NCBI RefSeq assembly: GCF_000471905.2
Contig: NW_006499827.1
Coordinates: forward strand, 26,426-90,425
Length of the DNA stretch: 64,000 nt
Source: Amborella trichopoda
Lineage: Eukaryota > Streptophyta > Magnoliopsida > Amborellales > Amborellaceae
Direction: 5' to 3'
Shown piece by piece: positions 10,900 through 23,499 of this stretch (the stretch's first letter is position 1; each line of letters starts with the position of its first letter). Under the pieces are notes generated by a model that did no database searches, had not been told where the DNA came from, and worked only from the letters and a program-made list of their open reading frames with translations. Made by a program: the position numbers and the translations under genes.

Positions 10900-13050
10900 A
10901 GTGGAAAGGAAGAGGAGAGAAATATTACCTCTGTGGTGGATGTGAAGAGTCTCTTTTGAAAATGAATGCGATATTTTTAAATGATTTTTTTGGTGCACTT
11001 TATTTCTAATAATTTTTTTTGAATTAATGGAAATCTGGGTTTTCAGCTTTATTGTTTATATTTATTATTTTATTTTTAACCGGCCTCAAATGGTTGAAAA
11101 TATAAGATAAGGCTATGACGTTGATAATTGTTTATTATTTTATTTTATTTTGATAATATATCCATCAGAACAATAAATCAACCTGCTTATTTTTTATGAT
11201 TAATTTGACTTAGGTTATTTCTCTTTTTAGAAAAAGAAAATGTATCAAATCACAACTACAACTATTCTCCATTTTATACATATGGACACGGTTTTTAGGA
11301 GTTCATGTAAAAATGAGTCACCTCGTAAAAATCTATTTTTGAGATGGATTTTGGAATTAATTTTTAAAGACATATAATTGTAACGTTAATTTCAATTGTT
11401 TTTAGATGGACAATCTTTAAGAAAGATGCTTCATACCTTGAGACCACATATTATAGAAATGTAGCCCCCATGAAACAATTTTCCTATATACATTTTTATC
11501 TACTTTTAAATTGTAATACTTTTGATCAGATTTGTTCTTTTGATCAAATTTCAAGTAGCCATTGATTATGCATCATTATGGGAATTTTTTAAAATCGTAC
11601 ATTTAAGAAACATAATTTGTTAAATCACACATTTAATGAATATTAAAGAGTTCAACTTGTAATTGGGGCTTAACAGATCTTTAATTTGTAGCCTGCTTTT
11701 TAAATGGAGCAACAGAGCGGTGGGCACCCGACCAGACCCGGGACCCCACGGGTAGACCCGACTTCATATAAAATGGTAATCATGGGTGGACCCGACCTCA
11801 TATAAAATGGCAATCATGTGTCTTTAGGCACACGTGTTTATATTGTCACAATATTAGTAACATTTACTGTATTATTGGCAAAACAAAGAAACCCTCATAA
11901 TCATAGGGTATATGAGGGTAAAAAAAAGGGCAAAAAAAAAAGAAAGTGTCTTTAGGCACGCATGTTCATATTGTCACAATATTAGCGCATGTTCATAGTG
12001 CCCCAATTTTAGCAGGACCCGGTGACCATACCTATTTGCATCTAGCTACCGGTGACCATACGTATTTGCATCTAGCTACTTGTACTTGGAACTCCACGAC
12101 CTGGTGGCCTTAATTTTCTTTCAGATAAACTTCAAGGACTTGTTAAAATACATAACAAAAGAGCTATAAAGCTTACGAGATGGAGGAAGATAATAGTAGA
12201 GTTATAGTAGAGAGAGATTTCGTTAATGTTATTAAATGGTGTAAGCAGCTGAGTAGAACGCGTTAGATGTGGTCAAGCTTTATTTGTGCCATGCTAGCTT
12301 CACTTGTAATATGGTTGTCTGTCTAGTTCTCTCCTATGAGCTAGGGCCTTGTAATTGTTGTCTTTTTTTCTTCACATGTTGGTATCTTTTAGGATGTCTT
12401 TCTTAACTAGTTGTAAAACAAGATTCTTTAAAGAAACATTGTATATGAAGAGTTTTTCTTGTTTATGTAATGAGATACACATATGAGCTTTAAATGGAAA
12501 ATAGAGCAAATCATGGGGAGTAAGATGTCCACCAAACTTCCATGTATTCCGAGTCATCTTTGTAATACACGCATCCACCTTATAAATTTCAGTTTGTTAG
12601 ATGTATATAACCAGAGATTTTGCTACTAATTGACTTTGTGAAATGAGAGCATGTTTCGACTGGGTGCGTGCCAAATAGAAGAGAAATTTTGATATTTTTC
12701 TCATGGTACAAGCATTATAAGCACATTCAAACTTCAAGTATCATCAATTTTATGTTATGAGCGAACCCGAAGTCACAAAATTGAGCCAAATTTCTGGTGT
12801 GGGGTCAATCAAAGCAATTTTGGACACCCTTAGAAGTAGCATATCTATTTCATTTAGTATGGAGCTCCAAAAAACCTCCATATCTATTCAATTTGTTATC
12901 CATTTTGGCGCTCCATTGTCTCATGCAATGCTTAATATTCAAAATTCATTTTTTTTTTCTAGATTCATGATTATGGAGGTCGAGGTTATTGACCTAATAA
13001 ATTTTGGATCCAGAGTCTCACTCTAACGTATCAAAACCCTATCATTGAAA
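10900..13050. other. intergenic with small tandem repeats
   Basis: No gene is supported. Around 11710-11815 there are repeated GGGTAGACCCGAC and TCATATAAAATGG words. Two copies of GTGTCTTTAGGCAC with ATATTGTCACAATATTAG lie at about 11818-11855 and 11947-11984. A 30-bp tandem repeat CCGGTGACCATAC occurs at 12019-12078. The open frames at 12372-13026 show no family features. Confidence 0.5.
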
Positions 13051-13052
13051 TA

Positions 13053-13665
13053 AAAGTTTTGTTAGGCTACACCACTTATCCATTCTTTCTATTTACTTCA
13101 GGCAATATCGACAACACCAAATAGAGACGTGAGAGTAATGAGAAACTGACTTTTCCTCTTATTAAAAGAAAAACCATCCAAAATCTCTATAAAAACCACT
13201 TCTCTACAAAAAACAAATAAGCATCTCAATCTTCGGGAGTCTACAAAATGCCACCATCACAATGTTCTGTTCAAATAAAGCTTTCTTCTCTCTAAGAGTG
13301 CTCAACTTTTTTGACACTAAAATACCCTTGAATTGTAATACAAAATTTTTCAAGTATGAGCATTTTTTGTTATTTAGAAGAGTAGAATGGATATTTTTAT
13401 AAAAAAAAAATAGTGACATTCTATTAGTAGTTAAAAACAATTAATGCATCTTGTGGGTGATGTCAGACATCATATTGATGATGTCATTATCCATTATTGT
13501 TAATAAATGCTTTTGTTTTTATTAGGAATTTTTAGTTTACCATTGATTAATTACTTAAAATACCCCTAAACAAAAAGTTACTGTACTATAGGATAAGGGT
13601 ATCTAAACATCTAAAAATAATGAGTACTTTAAGGGTCTACACTACAAGTGCTGTAGCCTAACAAA
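13053..13665. mobile_element. MITE-like element with GTTAGGCTACA ends
   Basis: TTTTGTTAGGCTACACCACTT near 13056 is the inverted complement of AAGTGCTGTAGCCTAACAAA near 13647. The interior is AT-rich and noncoding. The right end is followed by a second copy of the terminal region at 13717-13795, so the end has been duplicated (81-bp period). A clean target duplication was not seen. Confidence 0.5.
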
Positions 13666-13984
13666 ACCCTAGAAATATTTCCTAATGTCTAATTTCCTCC
13701 ATGTTTCATTTTTGAGTCTACACCACAATTGGTATAGCCTAACAAAACCCTAGAAATAATTACTGATGTTTAATTTCCTCCATGTTTCATTTTTTGGCAG
13801 TATTTCAACTTTTTCCTTTTTTTGCCGATATTGAGAATCAAATAACCCATAGCACAATTATTGATCGGAGATGATTCTATGCATATGGCGTATGAGGTGG
13901 CTTATGCTACACAAATACGGTGCAATGTTAGATTTTGCCGGACAATGAGGTGCAAGGGTCGAAAATTTTACGTTCGCTTGAAAT

Positions 13985-14275
13985 ACATGATTAATCCTAA
14001 TTATAAAGTTCAAAATTCTAAAAAATGGTGTAGATCTATAAATATTTGAAGATCTATAAAATAGACGGTTCAGATAACTTGTTACAAAATGCATTATTTT
14101 TAGGACTTAAACTTCTTTATTTTTCTTTATATCTATGTATCTCGAGGCCGAGATGATCAAATTAGAAGATTTTCCAATTTTTGAATACTCTTCGATAATA
14201 GATTTTGAGGCACACCTTACTTTTATAGTATAAGTTGCAACTTTATATAAACTTTTTCCTATCTATAAATAAGAA
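13985..14275. mobile_element. MITE of the CTAAACAATCAAA family (degenerate)
   Basis: It shares with the better copies (22235, 29147, 61015) the run of words: GATCTATAAA, ACGGT(T/C)(C/T)AGATAA, TTACAAAATGCA, ATCTCGAGGCCGAGATGATCAA and TTTTGAGGC(A)CACCTTAC. The terminal inverted repeats are eroded. Confidence 0.5.
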
Positions 14276-14324
14276 AGGATAAGGTTTGTATAAGGTGTCA
14301 ACCATAAACAATCATGGTAATGTG

Positions 14325-14655
14325 CACCTTAAAATCTCATTAAAGGGTGTATTTTTGGTGTCAAAACTCTTAGCGTAAAAGTCTATTTTTCACCCCTATA
14401 ATGAAATTGAAAGCTCCAAAAATAGTGCAATCTAGCAGCTCTATGAGCACTCTAAAATCTTGAAAATGGACGGTCTAGATAATGTGTTATAAGATGGACT
14501 AATATTAAGACTTGAAATTCATTTTTTCTTTCATGTCTATATATATCGAGGTCAAGATAATCAATTGGAGAATTTACTAAAGACGAAACAATCTTTCAAT
14601 GGGTTTTTGAGGTGCACCTTACTTCATACCTTGTATAAACTTTTTCTAATAAAAA
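14325..14655. mobile_element. MITE of the CTAAACAATCAAA family (degenerate)
   Basis: It carries the family words AAAATGGACGGTCTAGATAA, ATATATCGAGGTCAAGAT and TTTTTGAGGTGCACCTTACT. It lies directly after another degenerate copy, forming a tandem pair. It is noncoding. Confidence 0.5.
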
Positions 14656-14724
14656 TACAAAGATTTAGTAATTATATATCTTACAGTATATAGACAATAT
14701 TATTTATATATATTTCATACTATA

Positions 14725-14880
14725 TAGGTCATGTCAGATCGGGTAGACCCTGACCGAGACTCGACTCCATAGGATCGGGGTAGACCCATGCCCAATCCAT
14801 CGGGTCTATTGTTGAAGTCCAGCTCCGGATCAAGTTGGGTCGACCAGCCGGGTCCATGGCCGCGCCGACCCATTTTCCCT
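14725..14880. repeat. GGGTC/GACCC-rich repeat patch
   Basis: Dense GGGTAGACCC, ATCGGGTC and GGGTCGACC words, like the elements at 538, 24003 and 27467. After it, at 14955-15034, a 33-bp unit (CCATGCACCTTTTTGTTTTT) is repeated in tandem. Confidence 0.4.
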
Positions 14881-15715
14881 AGTGGATGGGACCCCCAATG
14901 CTTGATTGGACTGCCCGCAAGGATGGACACCCCCAATGTGGTACACCCGTGATGAGTCCCATGCACCTTTTTGTTTTTTGGGGTGAACAAATCCCATGCA
15001 CCTTTTTGTTTTTTGGGGTGAATAAATCCCATGCAACTTGCTCATTGAATCATTCACGCACTATATCTTGAGTAATGATGGGATTCTGGGTGCCAATTAC
15101 GTCCGTTTGGATGTTCTTATTTTTGCGAGTGGGAATAAAATTTTCTTTTAAGTACAATTGAATAGCTGGAATTCAAGGGTACAATTTCAAGAAAAACTCG
15201 TTTATAGGAAAAATATCGTTAATATTGAGAATTTGCTGATAATGATATAAAAACATTTCTTTGGGCTGAAATTTAGATATCGTTACAAGTTATTATGATC
15301 ATTCAAGACTGCTTATTTTCACGACTGCCCACAAAAGCATGTAAATATAAAACATCGATATGGTTACTAAGATATCCAAACAGCGCCTAAGGAAAACTTT
15401 ATGGAGGGGGAATGCCAGTGTTAGAAAGGTCGACTCGGTCGAGTACTTGGGCGGAGTTTGAGTAACTCCACCCGAGTAGTGCCGGGGTACTGTAGCAGCA
15501 AAAGAAAGGATAAACAAATTACAAAAAAATCTAAAAGAAAAGGAAATGTATGTTTAAAGTAAGATTAAGCAAAACATTTGAAGTTAAAAAAAGTCAATCC
15601 CTATTTAAAAAATCAACTTGTGGCTAGAGTATTTTTGAAATAATCTAAAAAAAATGAGATAATATGAAAATACGTATTTAGGGCCAAAACACTTTCCAAT
15701 CTTTGCCAAAATGAT

Positions 15716-15719
<4 letters not shown>

Positions 15720-15786
<67 letters not shown>

Positions 15787-15787
15787 T
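15720..15787. repeat. (AC)n-(AT)n compound microsatellite
   Basis: About 13 AC units pass directly into about 20 AT units, which run into the assembly gap. AT units resume on the far side of the gap at 16222. The open frames that cross this interval are artefacts. Confidence 0.95.
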
Positions 15788-16221
15788 NNNNNNNNNNNNN
15801 NNNNNNNNNNNNNNNNNNNNNNNNNNNNNNNNNNNNNNNNNNNNNNNNNNNNNNNNNNNNNNNNNNNNNNNNNNNNNNNNNNNNNNNNNNNNNNNNNNNN
15901 NNNNNNNNNNNNNNNNNNNNNNNNNNNNNNNNNNNNNNNNNNNNNNNNNNNNNNNNNNNNNNNNNNNNNNNNNNNNNNNNNNNNNNNNNNNNNNNNNNNN
16001 NNNNNNNNNNNNNNNNNNNNNNNNNNNNNNNNNNNNNNNNNNNNNNNNNNNNNNNNNNNNNNNNNNNNNNNNNNNNNNNNNNNNNNNNNNNNNNNNNNNN
16101 NNNNNNNNNNNNNNNNNNNNNNNNNNNNNNNNNNNNNNNNNNNNNNNNNNNNNNNNNNNNNNNNNNNNNNNNNNNNNNNNNNNNNNNNNNNNNNNNNNNN
16201 NNNNNNNNNNNNNNNNNNNNN
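15788..16221. other. assembly gap, 434 N
   Basis: Run of N flanked on both sides by AT dinucleotide repeat, so the missing bases probably include more of the microsatellite. Confidence 1.
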
Positions 16222-16411
16222 ATATATATATATATATCACAAATACATTTTTTATTTTAAAATTTTTTATACATTTTTTAAAAATCCTCGAGTGGGACAC
16301 TCAACTCGAGATAACTAGGGCTCGCTAGGGTTTTGAGCCTGAGTACTCGGCCCAGCTACTCGGCACTCGGGCCGAGTAGTCACCGAGTAACACTACTCAA
16401 ACATTTGGAGA

Positions 16412-19400
16412 ATACTCAATCCATTATAGTGATTCTTTCTTCTGTTGGGCTGGTAAATTGGACCTGGACTTGGGGTCATGATTCAAGAGGACACTATACC
16501 TTGTGTACATCATGATAATGCTACTCTATCTGTCAATGTTGTTGAACATCGTTTTCAATGGGTCCAAATTAGATGACTTGAGTTTTATTACATCTTCTAA
16601 AATTCATCTTCGATTAAATGAAAATAATTTATAAAATTTGTTACAGAATATAAGTGGGAGAATATAAAGGACATTGTAAAGGTTAATATCCTTTCTTCTT
16701 CATTTTTTTTATTTTTTACTTTTCACCATGGAGAGTATAAGTTTTTATTGTTAAATATATTTTTATATTTTTTTCAGTAGGATTGAAACTTAGAACGTAG
16801 TGTTACAATCCTTAATATTTTATCCCAAGCTCAAACATTTTGTATGGAATACCTACAACTAGAATTCAAACCTAGTTCTGTTGATACATGCGTGGCCACG
16901 GAGCCTCACACGTGCCACATATTTTGGTCATTTTGAATTTACAAGGCAAATGGATTCGGCCCAGGGGAGTCTACTTGACCCGTTCCCTAATCTCATGTAC
17001 TGTTCAAGTATGCAAATTCATATGAGGACTTTTTTTCTTTTTGCCCACTCTCCGTCCACACGGTTCCCAAAGCAGAAAAAGGGTGGGTAACTGGTACTAC
17101 AAGCCCTTTGTCCCACACATTTATCTAAAAACAAGTGTAGTTCACCGGTTCCACTGAATGCCCCTATCTCTCTCTAAAGATCGTGTGAGTGTGCAATTAT
17201 GCTTCGTATGCTTCACCATAGAACCAATCGACCCAATTCCAGTTCTTTTCTAGTGCACTCGCTTTGTATCTCCGGAACACAAGGAAGGACGCGGTGGGAA
17301 GGAAGCAGTCCTACCCTTTGTCAGGCCGATAGAATCTAATCTTACAAGCTTGATTGTAAACTTAAGCATGAAAAACAATTTGGTCCACTGGGTTCATATT
17401 AGTAACAACACTATTATAAATGCAATATTGTCGTTATTATCATCGTCATATAAGTCTTATCCCAATTATTTGGACTCGGCATCATAATTGAGATGTTTGA
17501 GATGTTGTTAAGTATTAATAGTGCAAGATATGGTTTAAAATTCATTCCTAGTTCGTGATGAAATGTGACCGTTTGGATAATAAGTCCAAACGACGTGAGG
17601 GCCTATATTTAAAAAATATAACGGCCATATTTAAAGATGTGAGGGCCTATATTTTGGTTCAAAATCGAGTGAGGTCACGATTTTTTGAAAATTCATTTTG
17701 GTGGTGGATTGAGGATTCTGAACTTCTCATATCTGTCCTCTGGCCCTTGGAATCATGGATCTTAAGATAAATGAAATTTTGAGTATTAAAAAGGGTAAAT
17801 TGTACAGTTTTATTTGACCGTAAATACATGATGGTCCAAAAATGTCATATTTGTGTGGAGGACTTTGTTCCCTTAATTTTTCATTGTTTTTCAAGTTCAC
17901 CCCAGTTCGATATTTTAAACATCGGACCTCATATTAAGTTTTTTTTATGTTATGATATTTATAGGTTTATTCAATGTCGAACACATCGAACACCAATTTT
18001 GTAAGGCAGTCCAATGTTCCAAAATTGGACCGGCCCACACCTTTTAGTCATTCCCATGTCTGAACATCAAACTACTTTAAACCTTTAAAAAATGAGGTCT
18101 AACCGTCGTTTGATGTGAGAAACATCGGACTGGCTTTTCAAGAATATAGTATGTATCTTGTTGATGTACATGCATTAGTACTAGTACCACTTAAGACCAA
18201 TTAAGAGTGTACAAGTATAGTACTTCGTATTATGGCTCTCTTAACATGCACGGACTAAGATTTCACTAATTAATGAGGTTCGATGTTTTTAACATGAGAC
18301 CGCCCTTAAACCTCATTTTTTAAAGGCTTGAAGCGATTCGATATTTCAAACAACAAACCGACTAAAAAGTATTAGACGATCGATAAATGTACACTGCTGT
18401 TGGAGCTCCAAGCTCATCCGCTTGAGGCGAAACTGAATTTAAAAGAAGTTTAGGATGCCTTTTCAACCTAAAAAACCATGGGAAAAGATGCGCGTGGGAT
18501 GCACCAAAACCTATTCCTGCCAAATATGGAAAAGAAAAACTCTATACGATGCCTTTACGTCACATCTCACCCTCCATTCCATTCTTAACCTATAATTAAA
18601 AAAATTAAAAAATTTAGTAAACTTTGTCTATATATGTTATTTTAAAGTATTTCAAAATGGATTATATAAAAATAACATTTACATTTGTTACAAGAAGGTC
18701 ACAATTACTTACAACTATTCGATGAGAAATCTAATAGCTTGGGTGCATCACAAATTTCGAAAAATTTCTATCGAAGTTAGAGCTTGGTCAATTGAATAAA
18801 TGCAACCATATAATTTCACATGCAATGGTCAAGATTAATTCTCACAACCTTGTACCGAAGATAAATAAACTCATTGTATACTTTTCCTTTTCAAGATACA
18901 TCTACAAATCCATTATTTTGACTGGTCAATATGTAGAAAAGGAAAATCAGTTTGTTTGCCTAAGGACGAATGCTGCAATGGTCAGCCCTCCCCCATTTTG
19001 GAGCTTTAGGGGCATTTCACACTTTCTTACTGAAGAAGTTCATGAAAAAACTTAAAACAAAAAACTCAAATGCTTTTTTTGTTGAAATAGATAACTGTTG
19101 GACCTTCATTTCGTGGGCAGCTAGATCTAGCCCTATAGAGACCCAAAATCAATTTTTTTAAAAAGAAAAAAATTGTTTATCCCATTATAATGAAGCGATC
19201 ATCAAAATGTATACTCAAATAATCCCCTAGGCCCTCAGTCCAATTCTTTTTTCTTTTTTTTGAAAATTTATCAAAATACACGTAAGAGATCAATTATTTA
19301 ATATTTTACCCTCAGATTTGATTTCAGAATAGCTATCCAAATACACATGACCATGAGTTGGACTATTTGAAAAAGGGAAAATATGAAATTGTTGAAATGA

Positions 19401-20134
19401 TAGGTTTGTTTTGATAAATTTCCTTTTCCATAAAAAATGGAAAGATTGTATTCTTCACATTTTCTCTCCTCAAAGGAAACAACGCTTACATTTTTTTTTA
19501 TTTTTTCTTCACATCATCTTATTCACTGGACTTCTACGAAACATAGTCACATCTGTCCAAAGAACTGACCATGTGACTTTACTTGGTGGACAAAGATATG
19601 CATATCGATACTTCTAGAAGCGCATATGGCTTTTATATGGAGTGTCTACATTTAAGTTTTGGAATTTGGTGTTACTTTGTTTAGAGACATTGTTTTCGAA
19701 TGAGTAATATTTTATTTTAAAAATTAATAAAAGTAGTTTTCAATAAAATCTATTTTTTTTTTTTTTTATTGAATGTGCGAGTGGTGTGCTAAAATGATTT
19801 TGGACGAAAACATTGACTCTATTATGTAGCCATGCAATAAGAGTATTATATTTTGAATTAATAATTAACTAATAGTTTTTTATTTTATCCCAAGTTGTTA
19901 TGACAAAACCTTGCATTGAAGTATAAGAATTTTTTTATGAATAAAACTATGATTCACAAAATAACATTTTTTTTATTATTGATTTAATTTAATTTTTATG
20001 TGGTGTTTTACTATTCTTATGACATATAAATTGTTAGATATGTATATGCATATGTGAGCTATATTTAAATTTCAATATATATGTATATATTTGGAAGTGA
20101 TTTCATTTCACCATTTCATTGTAATTTAAATTAA
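16412..20134. other. intergenic, no supported gene
   Basis: AT-rich DNA. A short inverted pair at about 18040-18097 and 18315-18372 shares CTTTTTAGTC and CCTTTAAAAAATGAGGT and could be the ends of a small foldback element. At 17421-17500 a scrap with CTTATCCCAATTATTTGG resembles the 3' tail of the RTE-like sequence at 22965. GTGAGGGCCTATATTT occurs twice at 17598-17654. No coding frame has family features. Confidence 0.5.
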
Positions 20135-20648
20135 GGGAAAATATCTTGGTATATCTTATGTTTAAGTTTCTTTTCTCCATAGATGCAAGGTTTCAAAATC
20201 TATCTATTTTCATGGTAATTCTATCTATTATATCTTCTAACACCCTCGACCACCTCTGCCAATTTTTACCCATCTTTTTAGTTCAAATAAATTTAAAAAA
20301 TACATCATTTTCTAAGCCCCCTCTCTCTTCACGTGTTTCTCTCTCCCCATGAATCTCCCAAACCCTTCTCTATATTTCTCCAACTCTTTCTCTCACACCG
20401 TCTCTATCCCAAATTTTGAGAGAGAGGGATTTGGGAGCTTCACATGAAAAGAGAGAGAGATATAGGGGTTTAGAAAAGATATCTTTTTAAAATTTGTTTA
20501 TGTTAAATATATAGAATAAAAATGGGTAAAGTTACTTCAGGGGTTAAAAGATATAATAGATAGAATCTTATGCCACAAGATAGATTTTGAAACCTTTGGT
20601 GTATGGAGAAATGAAACCTAAAAATAGGATCTACAAATATATTTTCCC
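20135..20648. mobile_element. MULE-type MITE with GGGAAAATAT ends
   Basis: The left end GGGAAAATATCTTGG and the right end complement GGGAAAATATATTTGTAG match. Both arms then share AAGTTTC/AGGTTTC, TCTCCATA and AAGGTTTCAAAATCTATCT. Flanks TTAAATTAA (20126-20134) and TTTAATTAA (20649-20657) agree at 8 of 9 positions. The element is 514 bp long and noncoding. It is the better-preserved relative of 2455-2948. Confidence 0.65.
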
Positions 20649-20679
20649 TTTAATTAAACCACATTTCTAGATAATCATG

Positions 20680-21690
20680 TTTGTGGCATTTTGTATGGTA
20701 TCAAATTTTTCATACACCCTCTCTTCGCCCTAATAATCAATAAAAATAAATAAAATTCAATTTGCACCTTAAATATGATCAAAATCAATATTGTCAGATT
20801 CACTTCGGAGTCTTCTTTGATTTGATGAGAAAAATGAAGCAATTCGATGCTTCGACCGATTCGGGGCCATACTTTGAGCTTTTTTTTTAATAAAGTATAA
20901 ATAAATTTGATATTTATATATAAAATATATACAAATAGTAGAAAAAATAAATTTTTTTGAAAAAAATACATTTATATAGTTACTTATTTCCGAAACAAAC
21001 CCAATGAGATCCGAAGCATACCCGAAATAAATCTGAAGTGGTTCGAATTTGACCGAAGCAGTCTAAAGCGGTTTGAATCTGACTGAAGCGGCAGCACCAT
21101 GCTTCGCTTCTATTCAGTTTATGCCTATAATCTAAAGGCTTCGGAAGAAGCGAAGTGAATTTGACAACATTGATCAAAATGAATCCCCATCCAACAATGA
21201 ATCTAGACCAGCTATTTGTTGAATTTCAAGATTTAGCCTTTTACGAACTCAAAATCATTTTTTCCTTTTTTAAAATTGTTATCTAATGACACTAAAGTTA
21301 TCTAAAAAAATTAGAAAAGAAAAAAAAATCCTTCTAAGGCATTGATATAGATCTAATCAAAATGAATCCCTATTCAACAATGAATTTAGACCTTCCATTT
21401 GGTGAATGTTAATATCTAAGCCTTTACAAACTCAAAATAAATTTTTTTTTTTTTTTTAACATTATTATCAAATGGTAATAAGGCCATCTAGAAAAAACTA
21501 GAAAGGGAAATAAATCCTTCTAAGTCGTTGACCTAAGTGACTCACCAAGATAGACGACAGATGTTAATTGGGCTAAAAGAGTACTTTCTAGGGTGTGTTT
21601 TCAATTTTTAATTTTTTTATTGTTCGATAGAATGAAAAGATTGTATGTTTAAAAATTAGAATCAAACAAATGACCCTAACATGATTTTTG
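20680..21690. repeat. dispersed repeat, relative of 8600-9056, interrupted by an hAT-type MITE
   Basis: The blocks before 20786 and after 21172 together align with 8600-9056. A segment beginning ATCAAAATGAATCCC is present twice (about 21173 and 21355, period about 182 bp). The MITE at 20786-21172 inserted into it. Confidence 0.5.
20778..21180. mobile_element. hAT-type MITE with 8-bp target duplication
   Basis: The element spans 20786-21172 (387 bp). The left end CAATATTGTCAGATTCACTT and the right end AAGTGAATTTGACAACATTG are inverted copies. Perfect eight-base direct repeats ATCAAAAT flank it at 20778-20785 and 21173-21180. The 8-bp duplication points to the hAT superfamily. The interior is rich in GAAGC/GCTTC words and encodes nothing. 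Confidence 0.75.
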
Positions 21691-22234
21691 AAGATTATTT
21701 TATTATATTGTATGGACATATCATTTTCGAATATCATTTTTTGGCTTCATATTTTTTACACTCATATTTATGTTACAAATAGACACATGTATATGTTTAT
21801 ATGGACAATAGATGTTCTTAAAGGCCCCCCAAATAAGGAAAACACAGGGCCGACAAATTCCAACAAAAATATCTCTCCCACTACATTTATAGTATCCAAT
21901 TATCCATTAATTTATAAATTCCCGGTATACAAAGTAACCTTTTAAAAAAGTAACGATACACTGGGCCCTACCGATATGGGTATTTATACCCCACTACCAA
22001 TGGAACCCACATCTCCTCTCGAATTCATCTACCCAGCATGCTCCGACCATGACTCTTTTGCAAACTTATATTAATCCTTCCCTCAACTTATTGAAAATCC
22101 ATGTTTTTATTATATTACTTTAGAACCATCGCATGAAATTCCTCCTGTAAACAATCTCTTATAATTTGGAGTTTCGAGGGCATATAGCATACTTCTTTAG
22201 AAGTAGATTGATGAAAAACGTAGGTTGTTTAGGG

Positions 22235-22585
22235 TGAGGCTCTAAACAATCAAATTAAGACTCACCTTAAAAATTCACTAAAGGAAGTTGTTTCGATACC
22301 TAAAAATTCTCAAATTGTTCATCTCAACCTCAAGATGTTTAGTCATGAGAAAACATGGATTTCAAGTCTTGTAGATAGTCCATCTTGTAATGCATTTTCG
22401 GATGGTCAATTTTCAAGTTTTTTCAGTGTTCATAAATCTGTTCAATCTATACTATTTTTTAAGCTTTAAATTTTATAACTAGAGATAGAAATAGATTTTC
22501 AAGTCATCACAAAAATTTCCAGTATTGAAACAACTTTCAATACTATTTAAAGGTCTTCCTTGCTTTGATTATTTAGGGCCTCGGC
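22235..22585. mobile_element. MITE of the CTAAACAATCAAA family
   Basis: It starts GAGGCTCTAAACAATCAAAT and ends near TTTGATTATTTAGGGCCTCGG, its inverted complement. Interior words match the copies at 29147 and 61015: CTCAACCTCAAGATGTTTA, CATCTTGTAATGCATTTTCG, CAATCTATACTATTTTTTAA. It is noncoding, about 350 bp. Confidence 0.7.
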
Positions 22586-22964
22586 CTTAGACACCCCAGT
22601 GTATAATTACTCCTTCAAGCAAGGTAGCCATTTAAGAGGATTAGTTCGACTTGAAATTTTGAGATCTTTGGAATCATCGGTGAGTATTTTCAGTAGAAAA
22701 TTTGGTTTTCTAATTTTGAAACATGTAGATATAGACTCCAAGTTCAATTTTAATACATTTCATTTTTAGATAAGTATACATTCTATACGGTGCACTGTTT
22801 TTTTTTTTTTTGGCCCCTAAGTTGAGGACGTTACATTCCAAGAAACTGAATCCCTAGAAGTCTAATGTTGCTAGTGTTCCCTTGCTAAGGATTGTATTAA
22901 TGTTCATATAACATATTTTTTTGGCTTATTAATAAAACGGATAGGGGCCCAATATTCCTACTCA

Positions 22965-23495
22965 TCATCATCATCATTGTCAAAGTCATTTTCCAATTAT
23001 TTGAGGTTGGCTATACGAATCTCGGTCTGTCATTTTGCTCTATTAAGGGTCATATCAATAGGAAGTTAAAAGTCATTATATTTTTTCTCATTACTTCCAA
23101 CCATATTATTTTGAGCCTATCACTCGCCTTTTTCCAGCCTTCTACTTGAATTAATTTGCACATCTTAATAGGTGTTGTAACTCCCCATATATTTTCTCAC
23201 TACTTACAACCATGTCATTTTGGGCCTACCCCTTTCTTTTTTTAAACTTTCTACTTCAACTAACTTGCACATTTTAATAGGTGTTGTATTGGGGTCTACA
23301 CTACACATTGCCGGCCCACCTAAATCTACCATCTTTCATCTTATCGCCTATTGATCTCACACTTAAATTTTTTGAAATGCATTCATTTCGAATTCTATCA
23401 CTTCTTATCTTGCCATTTATCCATCTCAACATCCTCATCTCTATTGATTCACCCAAAATAAGCTCCAAAAAATACTTTGGGACAGGGTTCTACTT
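22965..23495 (-). mobile_element. RTE-like LINE 3' fragment
   Basis: On the minus strand, around 23377-23442, a short stretch reads EMRMLRWINGKIRSDRIRNE. This looks like the conserved C-terminal region of plant RTE-type non-LTR retrotransposon proteins. Further 3' the minus strand holds stops, a duplicated stretch of about 110 bp, and the tail CCTCAAATAATTGG leading to ATGATGATGATGAG near 22968, as expected for RTE tails. The family call is an inference from that motif. It is a dead remnant. Confidence 0.45.
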
Positions 23496-23499
23496 GAGG

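Larger units (their letters stand above)
15425..16410. repeat. ACTCGG/CCGAGT-rich ends around a simple repeat and a gap
   Basis: ACTCGGTCGAGTACTTGG near 15431 and the stretch CGGGCCGAGTAGTCACCGAG near 16367 are similar and partly inverted. GTTTGAGTAACTCC (about 15458) pairs with the ACTACTCAAAC motif near 16391. They may be the two ends of one palindromic element whose interior holds the simple repeat and gap. Because of the gap this cannot be confirmed. Confidence 0.3.

Noticed and set aside
15605-16328. Long open frames on both strands across the gap
   Set aside because: They are made of N and of AT/AC repeat, so they are artefacts.
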